DNA of 64,000 nt. Source: Limnoperna fortunei. Lineage: Eukaryota > Mollusca > Bivalvia > Mytilida > Modiolidae. Numbering within the stretch: the stretch's first letter is position 1; each line of letters begins with the position of its first letter. The stretch spans positions 22,281,220-22,345,219 of the forward strand of contig OX104114.1 in NCBI GenBank assembly GCA_944474755.1. Reading direction: 5' to 3'. A program made the position numbers and the translations under genes. Positions 33,901-45,155 of the stretch are shown piece after piece. Under the pieces are notes generated by a model. It worked only from the letters and a program-made list of their open reading frames with translations, was not told where the DNA came from and did no database searches.

Positions 33901-36818
33901 CATGGCTGTCATGAATGTCAACCACAGTGTAGGTCTGATACATGGCTGTCATGAATGTCAACCACAGTGTAGGTCTGATACATGGCTGTCATGAATGTCA
34001 ACCACAGTGTAGGTCTGATACATGGCTGTCATGAATGTCAACCAAAGTGTAGGTATGATACATGGCTGTCATGAATGTCAACCACAGTGTAGGTATGGTA
34101 CATGACTGTCATGGTTGTCACCCATAGTGTAGGTCTGGTACATGACTGTCATGATTGCCACTCCCAGTGTAGGTTTGATACATGACTGTCATGAATGTCA
34201 ACCACAGTGTAGGTATGGTACATGACTGTCATGGTTGTCACCCATAGTGCAGGTCTGGTACATGACTGTCATGATTGCCACTCCCAGTGTAGGTTTGATA
34301 CATGGCTGTCATGAATGTCAACCACAGTGTAGGTATGATACATGGCTGTCATGAATGTCAACCACAGTGTAGGTCTGATACATGGCTGTCATGAATGTCA
34401 ACCACAGTGTAGGCATGATACATGGCTGTCATGAATGTCAACCACAGTGTAGGTATGATACATGGCTGTCATGAATGTCAACCACAGTGTAGGTCTGATA
34501 CATGGCTGTCATGAATGTCACTCACAGTGTAGGTATGATACATGGCTGTCATGAATGTCAACCACAGTGTAGGTATGATACATGGCTGTCATGAATGTCA
34601 ACCACAGTGTAGGTCTGATACATGGCTGTCATGAATGTCAACCACAGTGTAGGTCTGATACATGGCTGTCATGAATGTCAACCACAGTGTAGGTCTGATA
34701 CATGGCTGTCATGAATGTCAACCACAGTGTAGGTATGATACATGGCTGTCATGAATGTCAACCACAGTGTAGGTATGATACATGGCTGTCATGAATGTCA
34801 ACCACAGTGTAGGTCTGATACATGGCTGTCATGAATGTCAACCACAGTGTAGGTGTGATACATGGCTGTCATGAATGTCAACCACAGTGTAGGTCTGATA
34901 CATGGCTGTCATGAATGTCAACCACAGTGTAGGTATGATACATAGCTGTCATGATTGCCACTCCCAGTGTAGGTTTGATACATGGCTGTCATGAATGTCA
35001 ACCACAGTGTAGGTATGATACATGGCTGTCATGAATGTCAACCACAGTGTAGGTCTGATACATGGCTGTCATGAATGTCAACCACAGTGTAGGTATGATA
35101 CATGGCTGTCATGAATGTCAACCACAGTGTAGGTCTGATACATGGCTGTCATGAATGTCAACCACAGTGTAGGTATGATACATGGCTGTCATGAATGTCA
35201 ACCACAGTGTAGGTATGATACGTGGCTGTCATGAATGTCAACCACAGTGTAGGTCTGATACATGGCTGTCATGAATGTCAACCACAGTGTAGGTCTGATA
35301 CATGGCTGTCATGAATGTCAACCACAGTGTAGGTCTGATACATGGCTGTCATGAATGTCAACCACAGTGTAGGTCTGATACATGGCTGTCATGAATGTCA
35401 ACCACAGTGTAGGTCTGATACATGGCTGTCATGAATGTCAACCACAGTGTAGGTCTGATACATGGCTGTCATGAATGTCAACCACAGTGTAGGTCTGATA
35501 CATGGCTGTCATGAATGTCAACCACAGTGTAGGTCTGATACATGGCTGGCATGAATGTCAACCACAGTGTAGGTATGATACATGGCTGTCATGAATGTCA
35601 ACCACAGTGTAGGTCTGATACATGGCTGTCATGATTGTCACTCACAGTGTAGGTCTGATACATGGCTGTCATGATTGTCACTCACAGTGTAGGTCTGGTA
35701 CATGACTGTCATGATTGTCACCCACAGTGTAGGTCTGGTACATGACTGTCATGGTTGTCACCCACAGTGTAGGTCTGGTACATGACTGTCATGGTTGTCA
35801 TCCACAGTGTAGGTCTGGTACATGACTGTCATGGTTGTCATCCATAGTGTAAGTCTGGTACATGACTGTCATGATTGTCACCTACAGTGTAGGTCTGGTA
35901 CATGAGTGTCATGATTGTCACCTACAGTGTAGGTCCGATACATGACTGTCATGATTGTCACTCACAGTGTAGGTCTGCTACATGACTGTAATGATAGTCA
36001 CCACAGTGTAGGTATGGTACATGACTGTCATGGTTGTCACCCATAGTGTAGGTTTGGTACATGACTGTCATGATTGCCACTCCCAGTGTAGGTATGATAC
36101 ATGGCTGTCATGAATGTCAACCACAGTGTAGGTATGATACATGGCTGTCATGAATGTCAACCACAGTGTAGGTCTGATACATGGCTGTCATGAATGTCAA
36201 CCACAGTGTAGGTATGATACATGGCTGTCATGAATGTCAACCACAGTGTAGGTATGATACATGGCTGTCATGAATGTCAACCACAGTGTAGGTCTGATAC
36301 ATGGCTGTCATGAATGTCAACCACAGTGTAGGTCTGATACATGGCTGTCATGAATGTCAACCACAGTGTAGGTCTGATACATGGCTGTCATGAATGTCAA
36401 CCACAGTGTAGGTCTGATACATGGCTGTCATGAATGTCAACCACAGTGTAGGTCTGATACATGGCTGTCATGAATGTCAACCACAGTGTAGGTCTGATAC
36501 ATGGCTGTCATGAATGTCAACCACAGTGTAGGTATGATACATGGCTGTCATGAATGTCAACCTCAGTGTAGGTCTGATACATGGCTGTCATGATTGTCAC
36601 TCACAGTGTAGGTCTGATACATGGCTGTCATGATTGTCACTCACAGTGTAGGTCTGGTACATGACTGTCATGGTTGTCATCCACAGTGTAGGTCTGGTAC
36701 ATGACTGTCATGATTGTCACTCACAGTGTAGGTCTGATACATGGCTGTCATGATTGTCACTCACAGTGTAGGTCTGATATATGCCTTGCATAATTGTCAC
36801 TCACGGTGTCGGTATGTT
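30965..36818. repeat. 40-bp minisatellite, about 146 copies with higher-order repeats
   Basis: The unit is CAGTGTAGGTCTGGTACATG then ACTGTCATGATTGTCACCCA, with period 40 and occasional 38-39 bp units. Subtypes differ at set positions (GGTACATGAC/GATACATGGC; GGTTGTCACC/GAATGTCAAC). Blocks recur as higher-order units: 31,021-31,978 against 31,979-32,937 (about 959 bp) and 33,481-34,040 against 34,041-34,600 (560 bp, 14 units). The right end is about 40 bp from a splice acceptor. Confidence 0.97.
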
Positions 36819-36860
36819 TTGATTTTGCAATTGATTAAAGTTTAGCATTCTTTATTTCAG

Positions 36861-37000
36861 GAGTTCTGAAGAATTACAAGGAATTATTATTGGAAGCGTT
36901 TTTGGATTTGGCGCTGTTTTAACCATCATTATCCTATGCATAATATGCAGGTGTCCACAAGTCTTCCTACGTAGATATGCCGCAGCTGTAGCTAAGCGAG
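36861..37000 (+). CDS. Membrane-protein exon: transmembrane segment
   Basis: Acceptor TTTATTTCAG; donor CGAG|GTAAAA. The exon starts with one base of a split codon, then SSEELQGIIIGSVFGFGAVL and the rest of a transmembrane helix ending CIICRC, followed by a basic stop-transfer (RRYAAAVAKRG). Layout is like CYYR1/Shisa-type small type I proteins: cysteine-rich ectodomain, one helix, proline-rich tail. The ectodomain exons were not found, so the family is only suggested. If the donor is not used, reading continues 8 codons of KKHKKKK type to a stop at 37,026, giving an alternative short basic tail. The 40-bp minisatellite fills the upstream intron. Confidence 0.75.
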
Positions 37001-37149
37001 GTAAAAAGCATAAAAAGAAAAAATAATTATACACAAAAATTGAGTTATATATTCACGTTTTTACAGATCTAGTATTCTCAACGTTTTCGTTGGCATTCCT
37101 TTATTGTCTCTCATAATCATGCTCTACCACTGTCCTGCCCATCCCCCGC

Positions 37150-37385
37150 CTGGCACAAGACAGTACTGTTAAATACTTGCAGTACAAGTCTAGTACACAA
37201 ACTTTCTAACGGTCATTCACAGTGCAGGTAATTACACGACAGTTCTTAGGGTCACAAGTGAGTCATGGCTGTCACTTACAGTGGAAGTAAAATGCAAAAG
37301 AGCTCCTACTGTCACTCAAAGTGCATTTCTAGAACAAGAAAGTTCTGACCTCATGCACTTACTGTGCAAGAGTAGTACATTAATT
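37150..37385. repeat. Decayed copies of the 40-bp minisatellite
   Basis: Words such as TCATTCACAGTGCAGGTAA, CATGGCTGTCACTTACAGTG and TGTCACTCAAAGTGCA recur at about 40-46 bp spacing on the far side of the exon. They look like old diverged units of the array at 31.0-36.8 kb, so the exon sits within the repeat territory. Confidence 0.65.
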
Positions 37386-38239
37386 GTTTGATTGGTAGAT
37401 GGCTTTACGTCTAGCCAGCAGTATTTCAGCTATATTCAGGACAAGAACAATTTAAAAAATTTAACAAACTATAAATTAACGGAGAAACGGGAGGGACAAC
37501 ATTTTGACGCCACTGGAAAAGTATGTAGTACTGGGTAGATGCAGAGTCTTTTGTAGCGACTACAATGAGCCTACTCTTTTTCAAATTATACACAAGGGGT
37601 CATTTTAGTGCAAGAAGCGTGGCACTCTCCTAGCACTACTCACCACGGTCCTCGGCCAGGCTTTCCGTATTGAGACCTGACACCTTTTGTAGCCTTCAAT
37701 GAAAAGGAGTGCCACAATATGAATGTTTAATTTTCCCCTTAACGCGAGCATCTCCAACGTGTTTTATACATTCAAGTGAGGTAATTTTTGCTGTTGTTTC
37801 CTTCTCTATATAAATACCTACTATTTAAAGTTTTCTACTTTACCCTGTTAAAGAACAGATAAGTTTATTGCCAAATAAAAAGAATTCTTAAGATAATTGG
37901 CTCACAAATTTGTTGTTACCACTTTTAGTCGAATCTACAACAAAATAATCTATAATTAAGCATCTAAATTTGTAATAACAATATTTTGCTTGTAAATAGC
38001 AAACTGTTTAAGAACAATAAAACAAATTACTGATAAAATTTTACTTATTTCGATGTATTAATACATATGTAACACATTTTTTTTAAATTCAAGACCCGAT
38101 ATTTCAACATCGACATTCAGACGATTAACCCCATATATCTGTATTTTGACTTGACCATTTTCGTTTATGTGAGGCTTCCGTTTCGTCAAACAACTGTATG
38201 TAGTAATACATGTTTATATTTCATACCACAATTATACAG
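37386..38239. other. Intron between the two membrane-protein exons
   Basis: AT-rich. A short SINE-tail-like piece (TTGTTTGATTGGTAGATGG... around 37,385-37,440) is visible. Otherwise nothing is recognised. Confidence 0.5.
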
Positions 38240-38526
38240 GGAATGTTGGAGTGGTTCAGTACTCAGTAAATGATAACAACAGGCCTTGTCCATCTGCACC
38301 ACCTGAGCAGGATGTATTTACTCCAAAAGGTAACATCTTCTTAGTAAACAGTCAGCAGAGTTATCTTCCTGGCCAACCAGTAATCTACCCCGTGCCTCTT
38401 CCTCCTACCGTCGGTTTTGGATACGACCAACAGCCGCCAGAGAGACGTATTGGAACGCCACCGCCTAGTTATGCATCTTTACAGCTTAACCAAACTCTAC
38501 ACACAAAAAAACCTTGGCCAGGTTAA
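38240..38526 (+). CDS. Membrane-protein last exon: proline-rich tail with PPxY
   Basis: Acceptor TTATACAG; the frame joins the previous exon as Gly-Asn-Val-Gly. The tail of about 95 residues is proline- and tyrosine-rich: CPSAPPEQD, QQSYLPGQPVIYPVPLPPT, and PPPSYASL, a canonical PPxY motif that binds WW domains (for example NEDD4-type ubiquitin ligases). It ends KKPWPG before TAA. Such tails are common in CYYR1, WBP1/VOPP1 and Shisa-like proteins and usually control sorting. Assignment to any one of these is inference. Confidence 0.8.
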
Positions 38527-38617
38527 TCGTTGCACCGTGTTTACCAGACTTTTTAATTCTTGTTTAGTATAAAAATGTATTGAAGGCACATCAAATGAAA
38601 ACGAAATAGTTTTTTTA

Positions 38618-38798
38618 AGTTTGTTTTTTTCTTAAATGACGTTTAACGCCACTTTCATCACTGGCAATCCTTGTGAAATAAGATTGGAGTCGAATACATA
38701 CTGCCCGCAGCGAGACTCGAACCCGCACCCTCAGTGTTGAAAGACCACGTGATCAATAGTAGACGAACTACCTTAACCACTCGGCCACCGAGGCCACC
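38618..38798 (-). mobile_element. tRNA-derived SINE with internal deletion
   Basis: On the minus strand it has head GGCCTCGGTGGCCGAGTGG, B box GGGTTCGAGTCTCG and tail AAAGTGGCGTTAAACG. The stretch that normally holds the ATATAGCTGA motif is missing, so the tail joins directly to the CAAGGATTGCCAG box. Confidence 0.85.
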
Positions 38799-39307
38799 TT
38801 TAAGGGATGGGTCGGTAAAGCAGTTAGTCTAGTCATAACTATACCAAACTGATTTCTCTGCTAATATTTATAATTTTGGTTAGACAAAATTATTACTATA
38901 CCATTTATTGCATATGTCTACTGTTGCAACAACATAATATGCAATAACAGATGTATTGAGATATGTGTAATAAATAAACTAATAATTTAACCGTGTACTG
39001 ATTGTGATTTAGCTGTGTAATGATTAAATAAAAAACGACAATGTAGTTTGGCTGAAAATTTGTAATGACATTTATTGAACATTGAACATATACACCAACA
39101 TAATCAACAAACTGGCCAACATTTAAACATGTTGACAAAATGGTCACTGAAGGGAAAACCGACAGTGAAAAATATTGTTCCTTGGCTGCTGGGCTTATCT
39201 ATAACAGCTTAATCAAATAAATCGCTGCCAACCACTTATATAGTAAATCAAATTCAAATGCCATGACGACTTGACTGAGGGCTCCGTAATCCAGTTATAA
39301 AATTTCA
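38799..39307. other. Intergenic DNA, 3' of the membrane-protein gene
   Basis: AT-rich with no gene recognised. Confidence 0.5.
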
Positions 39308-39550
39308 AGTCTGTAAAACAGGTATATTACAGTTCGAGGTCCAATGTTCATGCGATATTTAATAAAGTCTGTAAAACGGGTACTATTATATTACATTTCA
39401 TGGTCCAATGTTCAAGCGTTGTTCATCAAAGTCCAAAAACGGTATATTACAATTCGTGGCCCAATGTTCCAGCGATATTCATCAAAAGTCCGTAAACGGG
39501 TATATAACAGATCATGGCCCAACATTCAATCGATATTCACCAATGTTCTA
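39308..39550. repeat. About 60-bp tandem repeat, four copies
   Basis: Units contain TGGTCCAATGTTCAAGCG, ATATTCATCAAAGTC and AAACGGGTATATTACA with moderate divergence. Overlapping short frames are repeat-derived. Confidence 0.85.
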
Positions 39551-40259
39551 TTACCAATACTGTAACGGCAATCTATAAGTCATCGTTAAGCCATGGACAC
39601 AATCTGAGAGCAAGAATGTGTAAAATAAGGGAGGGCAGGTGGGTGATAAATTTTTTAAAACAGCACGAGAATGATTTGAGCGGGAGTATCGACTTATATT
39701 CGTCTCAAGTTCACGATGTTTTATGTTATATAAAATTGTAAAGGGTATTGTGCAAAAATTAATAATTATGTTTCAATGCAATAAATCAATTTAATTTACA
39801 TGCAATAAAATTTTAATAATATTGAATGTAAGCTGTCTTGTGTTAGAAACCCGACGGCAACGTGGATACGATATTTGAAACTGGAATTTCAGGATTTTCA
39901 GTTAATTGATATCAAAATGCAGTATTAAATAAAACAAATATAAAGGGTAACTAGCATTACAACAATTGCAAAATGTAAGCAGGTGCTCCAGTCAAAAAGC
40001 ATCATCTGTTTTTCTGATCAAGGTAAATGGTGTTTTTGATATACGGTAGCTATATCAGTCATTCATTGTATAATAAGTTTTTATTCCATAACCTTCCGTT
40101 AATTATCGTCCCTGTTTCGATTTATCATTATCAAAGCAATCTAAAGATGTATATATAAAAACTGTATATTTAATTTTATACGACTCGACACGAAACCAAC
40201 TATTAAATATCGCAACTCTTTGCTACTCTCCTAAATAGTGGTATCTAATAGCTTGGTTC
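39551..40259. other. Intergenic DNA, nothing recognised
   Basis: AT-rich, with no repeat, RNA gene or coding signal that I can support. Confidence 0.5.
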
Positions 40260-40263
40260 TTAA

Positions 40264-40541
40264 TGGACCGACCAATTAACTTGCAAGGGGGGGGGGGGGG
40301 AGGGCTTGGTTTTTTCCTAAAAAAATATTTTGAAAATGATTTTTGATGAAAAAATATATTTTGGAAGTAGAGGATAAGATAAAAATATTCTGAAGAAGCA
40401 TTTCTGCTATATAAAATAATGCTAATAATGAAAAAAAAAATTCTGTCGCGGCTCCTTCAAAAAATAAATATAAAAATAAAAAATTTCTGACCAAAACAAA
40501 AAACCAAGCCCCCCCCCCCCTCAATTTAAATGGTCTGTCCC
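40264..40541. mobile_element. PIF/Harbinger-like MITE, second copy
   Basis: Inverse orientation to the copy at 1,918-2,172. It ends GGACCGACCAATTAACTTGC on the left and the complement of GGGACAGACCATTTAAATTG on the right, flanked by TAA on both sides. Subterminal G14-like and C13-like tracts next to the ends are complementary and would strengthen a hairpin. Confidence 0.78.
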
Positions 40542-40544
40542 TAA

Positions 40545-41344
40545 GTTTGATAAAAAGTAGTAATAGATAATACATAACTGAGATTTTACTAAAGGTTAAA
40601 TCTATAATTTATCAGTCTAGTCCGAGTTACTGTTTCATTCAGTTTGATCATCGACATACTAATGTTCATCAATATGTCATATGCAGGGGTAACGAGATAC
40701 TCTGGTAAATGCACATGTTTTGAAGAACAATCACTGCAATAATAATGTAAAAACAATTAATAGGTGAGTAAAGAAGAGTCCGTGCACTGTTGTGGATACA
40801 CCAGAAATGAAACCCCAAAACATCTTTAACAAAACATGTCCTCATATGGATGTTGTTGTACCGTTGCCAATGTCTTGTGTTTTGGTTTAGAACCGATAGT
40901 AGCAACCTCAGACAAGGAACCACCAGTCTACTCCTATATCTCAATCATCAAACATGTCGCATAATCTATAGTGGTTCCCACACGTACGCATCATGTGTAC
41001 TTTGATGCCATTTTGCTACGACATTTAAGTTGTGGTTAGAAACTGCCAAGAAATGTACATACTGATAGTGTTTCCGTTTAACATATATATGTTTTTTATC
41101 GCTTGGTGATTTAATGCTTTTTAGATGGTTGATGATCGTATATAACATAGTGAGTATCAGCATTTACCTGTTGACAGCTCTTTTTCAGATTTTGAGTTTC
41201 TCTTACGCTAACAAGGTTTTCGGTGTTGGGGCAGATAACTCTGTTACCGTAAGAGGTATAGTAACAAGCATAACATGAGCACTTTGAGCTCTTAACCCGA
41301 CTTATTTTATGCAGCAAAACAAATCATAAAACATATCATGACTA
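40545..41344. other. Intergenic DNA, nothing recognised
   Basis: No gene or repeat supported. Two minus-strand frames (40,669-40,944 and 40,966-41,317) have no domain. Confidence 0.45.
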
Positions 41345-41830
41345 GCTGGCAATATAATTTTTGAACTGCTTAAAGGACGTCATAGTTTGTGCCTCAATTG
41401 GCAGTGTTTTCCACAGTCTGGCAGCCTCATACCTGAACGAGTTCTTCCCATACCTAGTAGTTCTGGGTCTTGAAAGATCTGCCGTATTTGAGTAGCTAAA
41501 GTTATTAGAATTATTTTTTTAAAACAATCAATTCTTGTAAAAATATTTACTGTTTTTGTTTATGATTTTAAAGGGCTCCAAGGCAATTGTTCTCATACGT
41601 CGTTTTTAGAGAGGGTAATTTTGATCGTTCTAAAAGGTCATCATAGGGGCTCACTGAATCATTATAAATAAGCCGTAGCGCTTTTTCTTGTTTTTTTTTC
41701 AATTTTGCGTGTGTTTTGTTCTGAACAGAAATGAGAGGTAAGCGGACAGTAACTGAAATTTGACATGATGAAAGAGTGTTTAATAGTTAATTTTCCTAGT
41801 CGATTCAAATTTAATTACACTTTTAAAATT
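41345..41830 (-). pseudogene. LINE reverse-transcriptase C-terminus, family B
   Basis: In changing frames the minus strand reads HSFIMSNFSYCPL, then NTRKIEKKQEKALRLIYND, then LPSLKT, then YGKNSFRYEAARLWKTLPIE and SFKQFKNYIAS. This is the classic thumb and post-RT segment of non-LTR retrotransposons (consensus NFNYCPLVWHFCS, KLEKIQERALR, YGxxSFRYxxxxLWNxLP). Frameshifts show it is dead. It differs from the CCxC family at 42-46 kb. Confidence 0.82.
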
Positions 41831-42119
41831 ATTATTTTTTTTATTTGTTTCAACTTATATTTGTATTTAATAAAAAAAAGTGAGTATTGACATTGGAGAT
41901 TTAAGATAGTTTAGTTTAAACATATTTTATTTGTAGATGTGCTGCAAAAGGGAATTAGAAACATGTACTTCGTACTTATGAAGTCTTTTCCCAATGAAGT
42001 ATAAACATATAATAATATACTGAAATATACGAAGATGAATGACAGTTGAAAACAAAGTATACAAATTACATATGTACAAAAAAGGAAAATAATATTGTAA
42101 GAAACCGTGAATATATATT

Positions 42120-43470
42120 TAAAACATAATTTATCGTTTGTTGTGTGTGTATGCAGTACTTTTGGTTATCCCTACATGGCGAGGAATCTCTTAGATTTTT
42201 AAAAATAAGTTCATTAACATATGTAACAATAATTTGATTTTTTTTTCAGATAAACTTTCTTTTCTGTTCAGGAGAAGTTTTAAGTTTAATAGTTCAGTAG
42301 GGAGTAGAGTGTTTAACTTTTCCAACAAGTCTCTTCTTATTGCATAATTTTTAGGACATTCAAAAAAGAAAAAGAAGACTGTTTCATTATAGAAGCCGCA
42401 TTGACATGATGGGCTGTTTACAATATTTACATTATATTGATCACAGTTTAAAAAAGATGCGCCAAAACGCAAATGTGTCTGAATAATATTTAATTTTCTA
42501 GTAGTTTTTGAATTTTGAGACGGTATCTATTTTTCTAGTAGCTAAGTTTTATTTATTCCAAAGGTTTACAGAAGATGGCAAAATGATCCCATAGTTAACG
42601 ATAGTCTCTATCATCCAAACGCTTAATTGCATTTGTGATTATGGATTCATCTCTAAATTGAACTCGTTATTATTACCCACAAAACTGGGCATAATTTTTG
42701 ATTGGATGATATTTTTATTGTCTAAAAAATTACTTCCGTTCATATCACGAAGTGTATAAAAAATAGTACCAAAGCTTACAATTGAATATTTTTTATAAAA
42801 TATTACTTTATCAATTAATTAAACAAATATTATTGTTATGCACAATCAAGAGAGAGATTCTTACTGTGACGTCATTTTATAAGTATCTGTAGACATGTTT
42901 GCATGGCTTTCCTGGCCTAAAAATAGAATAATTGTTTTGTCTCCACCTATTGGTAGCGAAATTATAACAAGGTGATCCCAGACGCTATTATATATGCGTC
43001 TGGGTGATCGAGACTAAGTTAGCGATAGCCTACAAAATGGTTGAATTAAGTCATTTCCGTTTCGTATAGTGGTGCTCTTAACTGTAGGCGGAACTAGTGT
43101 ATTTAGAAATGGCGGTCCTTTTTCATGAGCCATTGAATAAAACATTTGTCGTTTTCTTATTTCCCTTCTACGTTTTAGAGTTTCCCACTCGGTTACGCGA
43201 TAAAGATGTTCAAGTTTTGGTAAAAAAATAGGCAACCCCGTTACAATTCTCGCAGCTGAATGTTTTCTAATTTGTTAGTATAATAGTTCAGTGGCATACT
43301 CTAAACTAGCGCGGATACATACTAAGTATATTTTTTTTAAAGTACACCTAGATATCTTGTTTTTCAACATTCTCATTACATTGATATGCTTGGAAGCGCT
43401 ATTAATTAATTTAAGATAATTTTAGAATTAGAAGTTGATCAGTTTCAGGATTTTCAAATTATATAGACAG
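42120..43470 (-). pseudogene. LINE reverse-transcriptase fragment, family A, interrupted
   Basis: Minus-strand reading in several frames: NVMRMLKNKISRCTLKKIYL, IRASLEYATELL, AARIVTGLPIFLP, HLYRVTEWETLKRRREIRKR, IRNGNDLIQPFCRLSLT, then after an insertion LPSSVNLWNK, and finally RFGASFLNCDQYN with CQCGFYNETVFFFFFECP. The motif order is that of the end of a CR1/L2-type non-LTR element. The open frames 42,191-42,472 and 43,014-43,235 are pieces of it. A 413-bp element is inserted at 42,605. Confidence 0.85.
42605..43017. mobile_element. 413-bp non-autonomous element inserted in the LINE
   Basis: It is bounded by an 11-bp direct repeat, GTTAACGATAG (42,594-42,604) and GTTAGCGATAG (43,018-43,028). 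Removing it joins the two parts of the LINE reading (CRLSLT to the LPSSVNLWN segment). It starts TCTCTATCATCCAAACGC and ends with the hairpin CCCAGACGC...GCGTCTGGG. Related sequences lie at 13.6, 19.4 and 22.0 kb. A 9-11 bp duplication would fit MULE-type transposons, but the class is not settled. Confidence 0.78.
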
Positions 43471-44923
43471 TTAATTCTTACCTATTTTATAATTAAACTG
43501 TAGGATAAAATCGCATCTTAGAGATGGAAACCAAAGTTTTGCTTGTAATTGGAGACTAACAAACTCATGGATTGAGAAATTAATAGCGAGCGATGCTTGG
43601 TTAATGTTAGAGGTATCCTATAGACTAGAAGTTAAAAACAAATTCTAGCAACCGGGAGTTTTCAATTTAATCTCTAATTTACACATTATTATGTTGTAAT
43701 TGCATTTTATTATAATTAAAAGGAAAAATTGTGTTCTTTTTTTAGAAATAGCCATTGTTCAGCTTGTACATTTTATTAATAATGTTATGTTGTTATTGTT
43801 AAATCTTAATTGTATATTTTTCATAAGCAAGACACAGAATTATCAATCCTGGAATTATAGGCACTTGCTTGAAGAACCAACGCATATATAAAAGTTGGGA
43901 ATACAAATACTGAAACTGATTGTTGGACTGGACAATAGGTCTTAGATTGACGGCCGCAGCATAGATGAGATAAATGAAGAACACTGTGTCACATTGGACC
44001 TTTTTAGGGGGACCTCAGTTATTCAAAAACGAATCTCAATTGTGGAATGCATAGTTTTTAAATAAAATTAAATTTAAATGAAGTAGTACTTTTGTTGAAC
44101 AACTTCATAAAATTGCTTTCAAAATAAACAATACCATTCTAAAATTTTTCCAAAAATGTCTTAATAAATACATTACTCTACTGTATAATCAAGGCAACCG
44201 AATACTTGAGCACCGAAAGTCAAAAATCATTGAAATGAATTAGTAGCCAGAGACCAAGCTTTATTTTGAGGTTTCAATTTTTATTTTTACTTTTCTAAAC
44301 CAAGTGCAATGTACAAAGAAAGTTTAACTGATAACTAATCAGCTGTTGTTGCTATGTAAACTTTCAGGAAGTTACCAGATCACTGGGTTGTGGTCCATCA
44401 GTACAGTGCTAATTTTTAGGACTGAATTTTAATTGTTTTAATTTTGCAGTTCAAAACGACTCACAAACGCAATGTGTGATTTTCAGACTTCAAAACTTTT
44501 GTCTTTCTTTGGATTTTACGCCCATGGGTGAAAAACTTTGTTTTCACCATGAAGTTTAGTTCCTGCTGTTTTTTGTAAAGTGAGGATTATATTTTAAAGC
44601 TTGGTTTTTGTGATTCATGATCTAAACACACAGATATAATCTGTAGATATCATCATTGAAGTTACACTGTAAATTTCGAAATATGGACGCAAAAAAAATT
44701 AAATGATTTCTTTAGAAGGCACATATATATCTTTATATCAGCTGGTAATGAAAACTGCCCACATTGAAAGTCTAATCTTCAAACTCAGTGTTTCAGAAAA
44801 TTTACACATGTGACATTAAAATAATTCCTAATAGTGACAGAAGTCTCTTACTTGCTTCTCCCTTAATGGCATCAATTAAATAAAATGATCTAGAGTATAA
44901 TTGTATAAAATTACAAGGATGGT
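43471..44923. other. AT-rich DNA, possibly more decayed LINE at the left
   Basis: 43,471-43,640 may continue the LINE upstream in reverse, with very weak similarity. From 43,641 on I recognise no feature. Short frames at 43,700-43,984 are chance. Confidence 0.4.
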
Positions 44924-45155
44924 TAGTTTGTTTGTTTATCATCACACAATTTTTTTAAGCTATATAATGGCATCCAGTTTAAATTGGGGAGGAATCTGTA
45001 GTACCTGGAGAAAACTCCCGTCCTGCGGTAGGAAAATTAGCAATCCTTGTCAATTAATTTTAGATTGGAGTCAGGCGCACCCTACCGGCAGTGAGACTTG
45101 AACCCGTTATATCATGGTTTACGGACAATGTGATCAATACTATACTAACTACCTG
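44924..45155 (-). mobile_element. SINE, 3' portion, split by a LINE insertion
   Basis: Minus strand: it contains GGGTTCAAGTCTCACTGCCG, the CAAGGATTGCTAATTTTC box, ATTATATAGCTTAAAAAA and a GATAAACAAACAAACT tail. Its head lies beyond the LINE at 46,264-46,285 (CCACTCGGCCACTGACGCCC). Confidence 0.85.

Noticed and set aside
30965..36818. CRISPR-like array
   Set aside because: The 40-bp units are contiguous with no unique spacers, and the context is eukaryotic.
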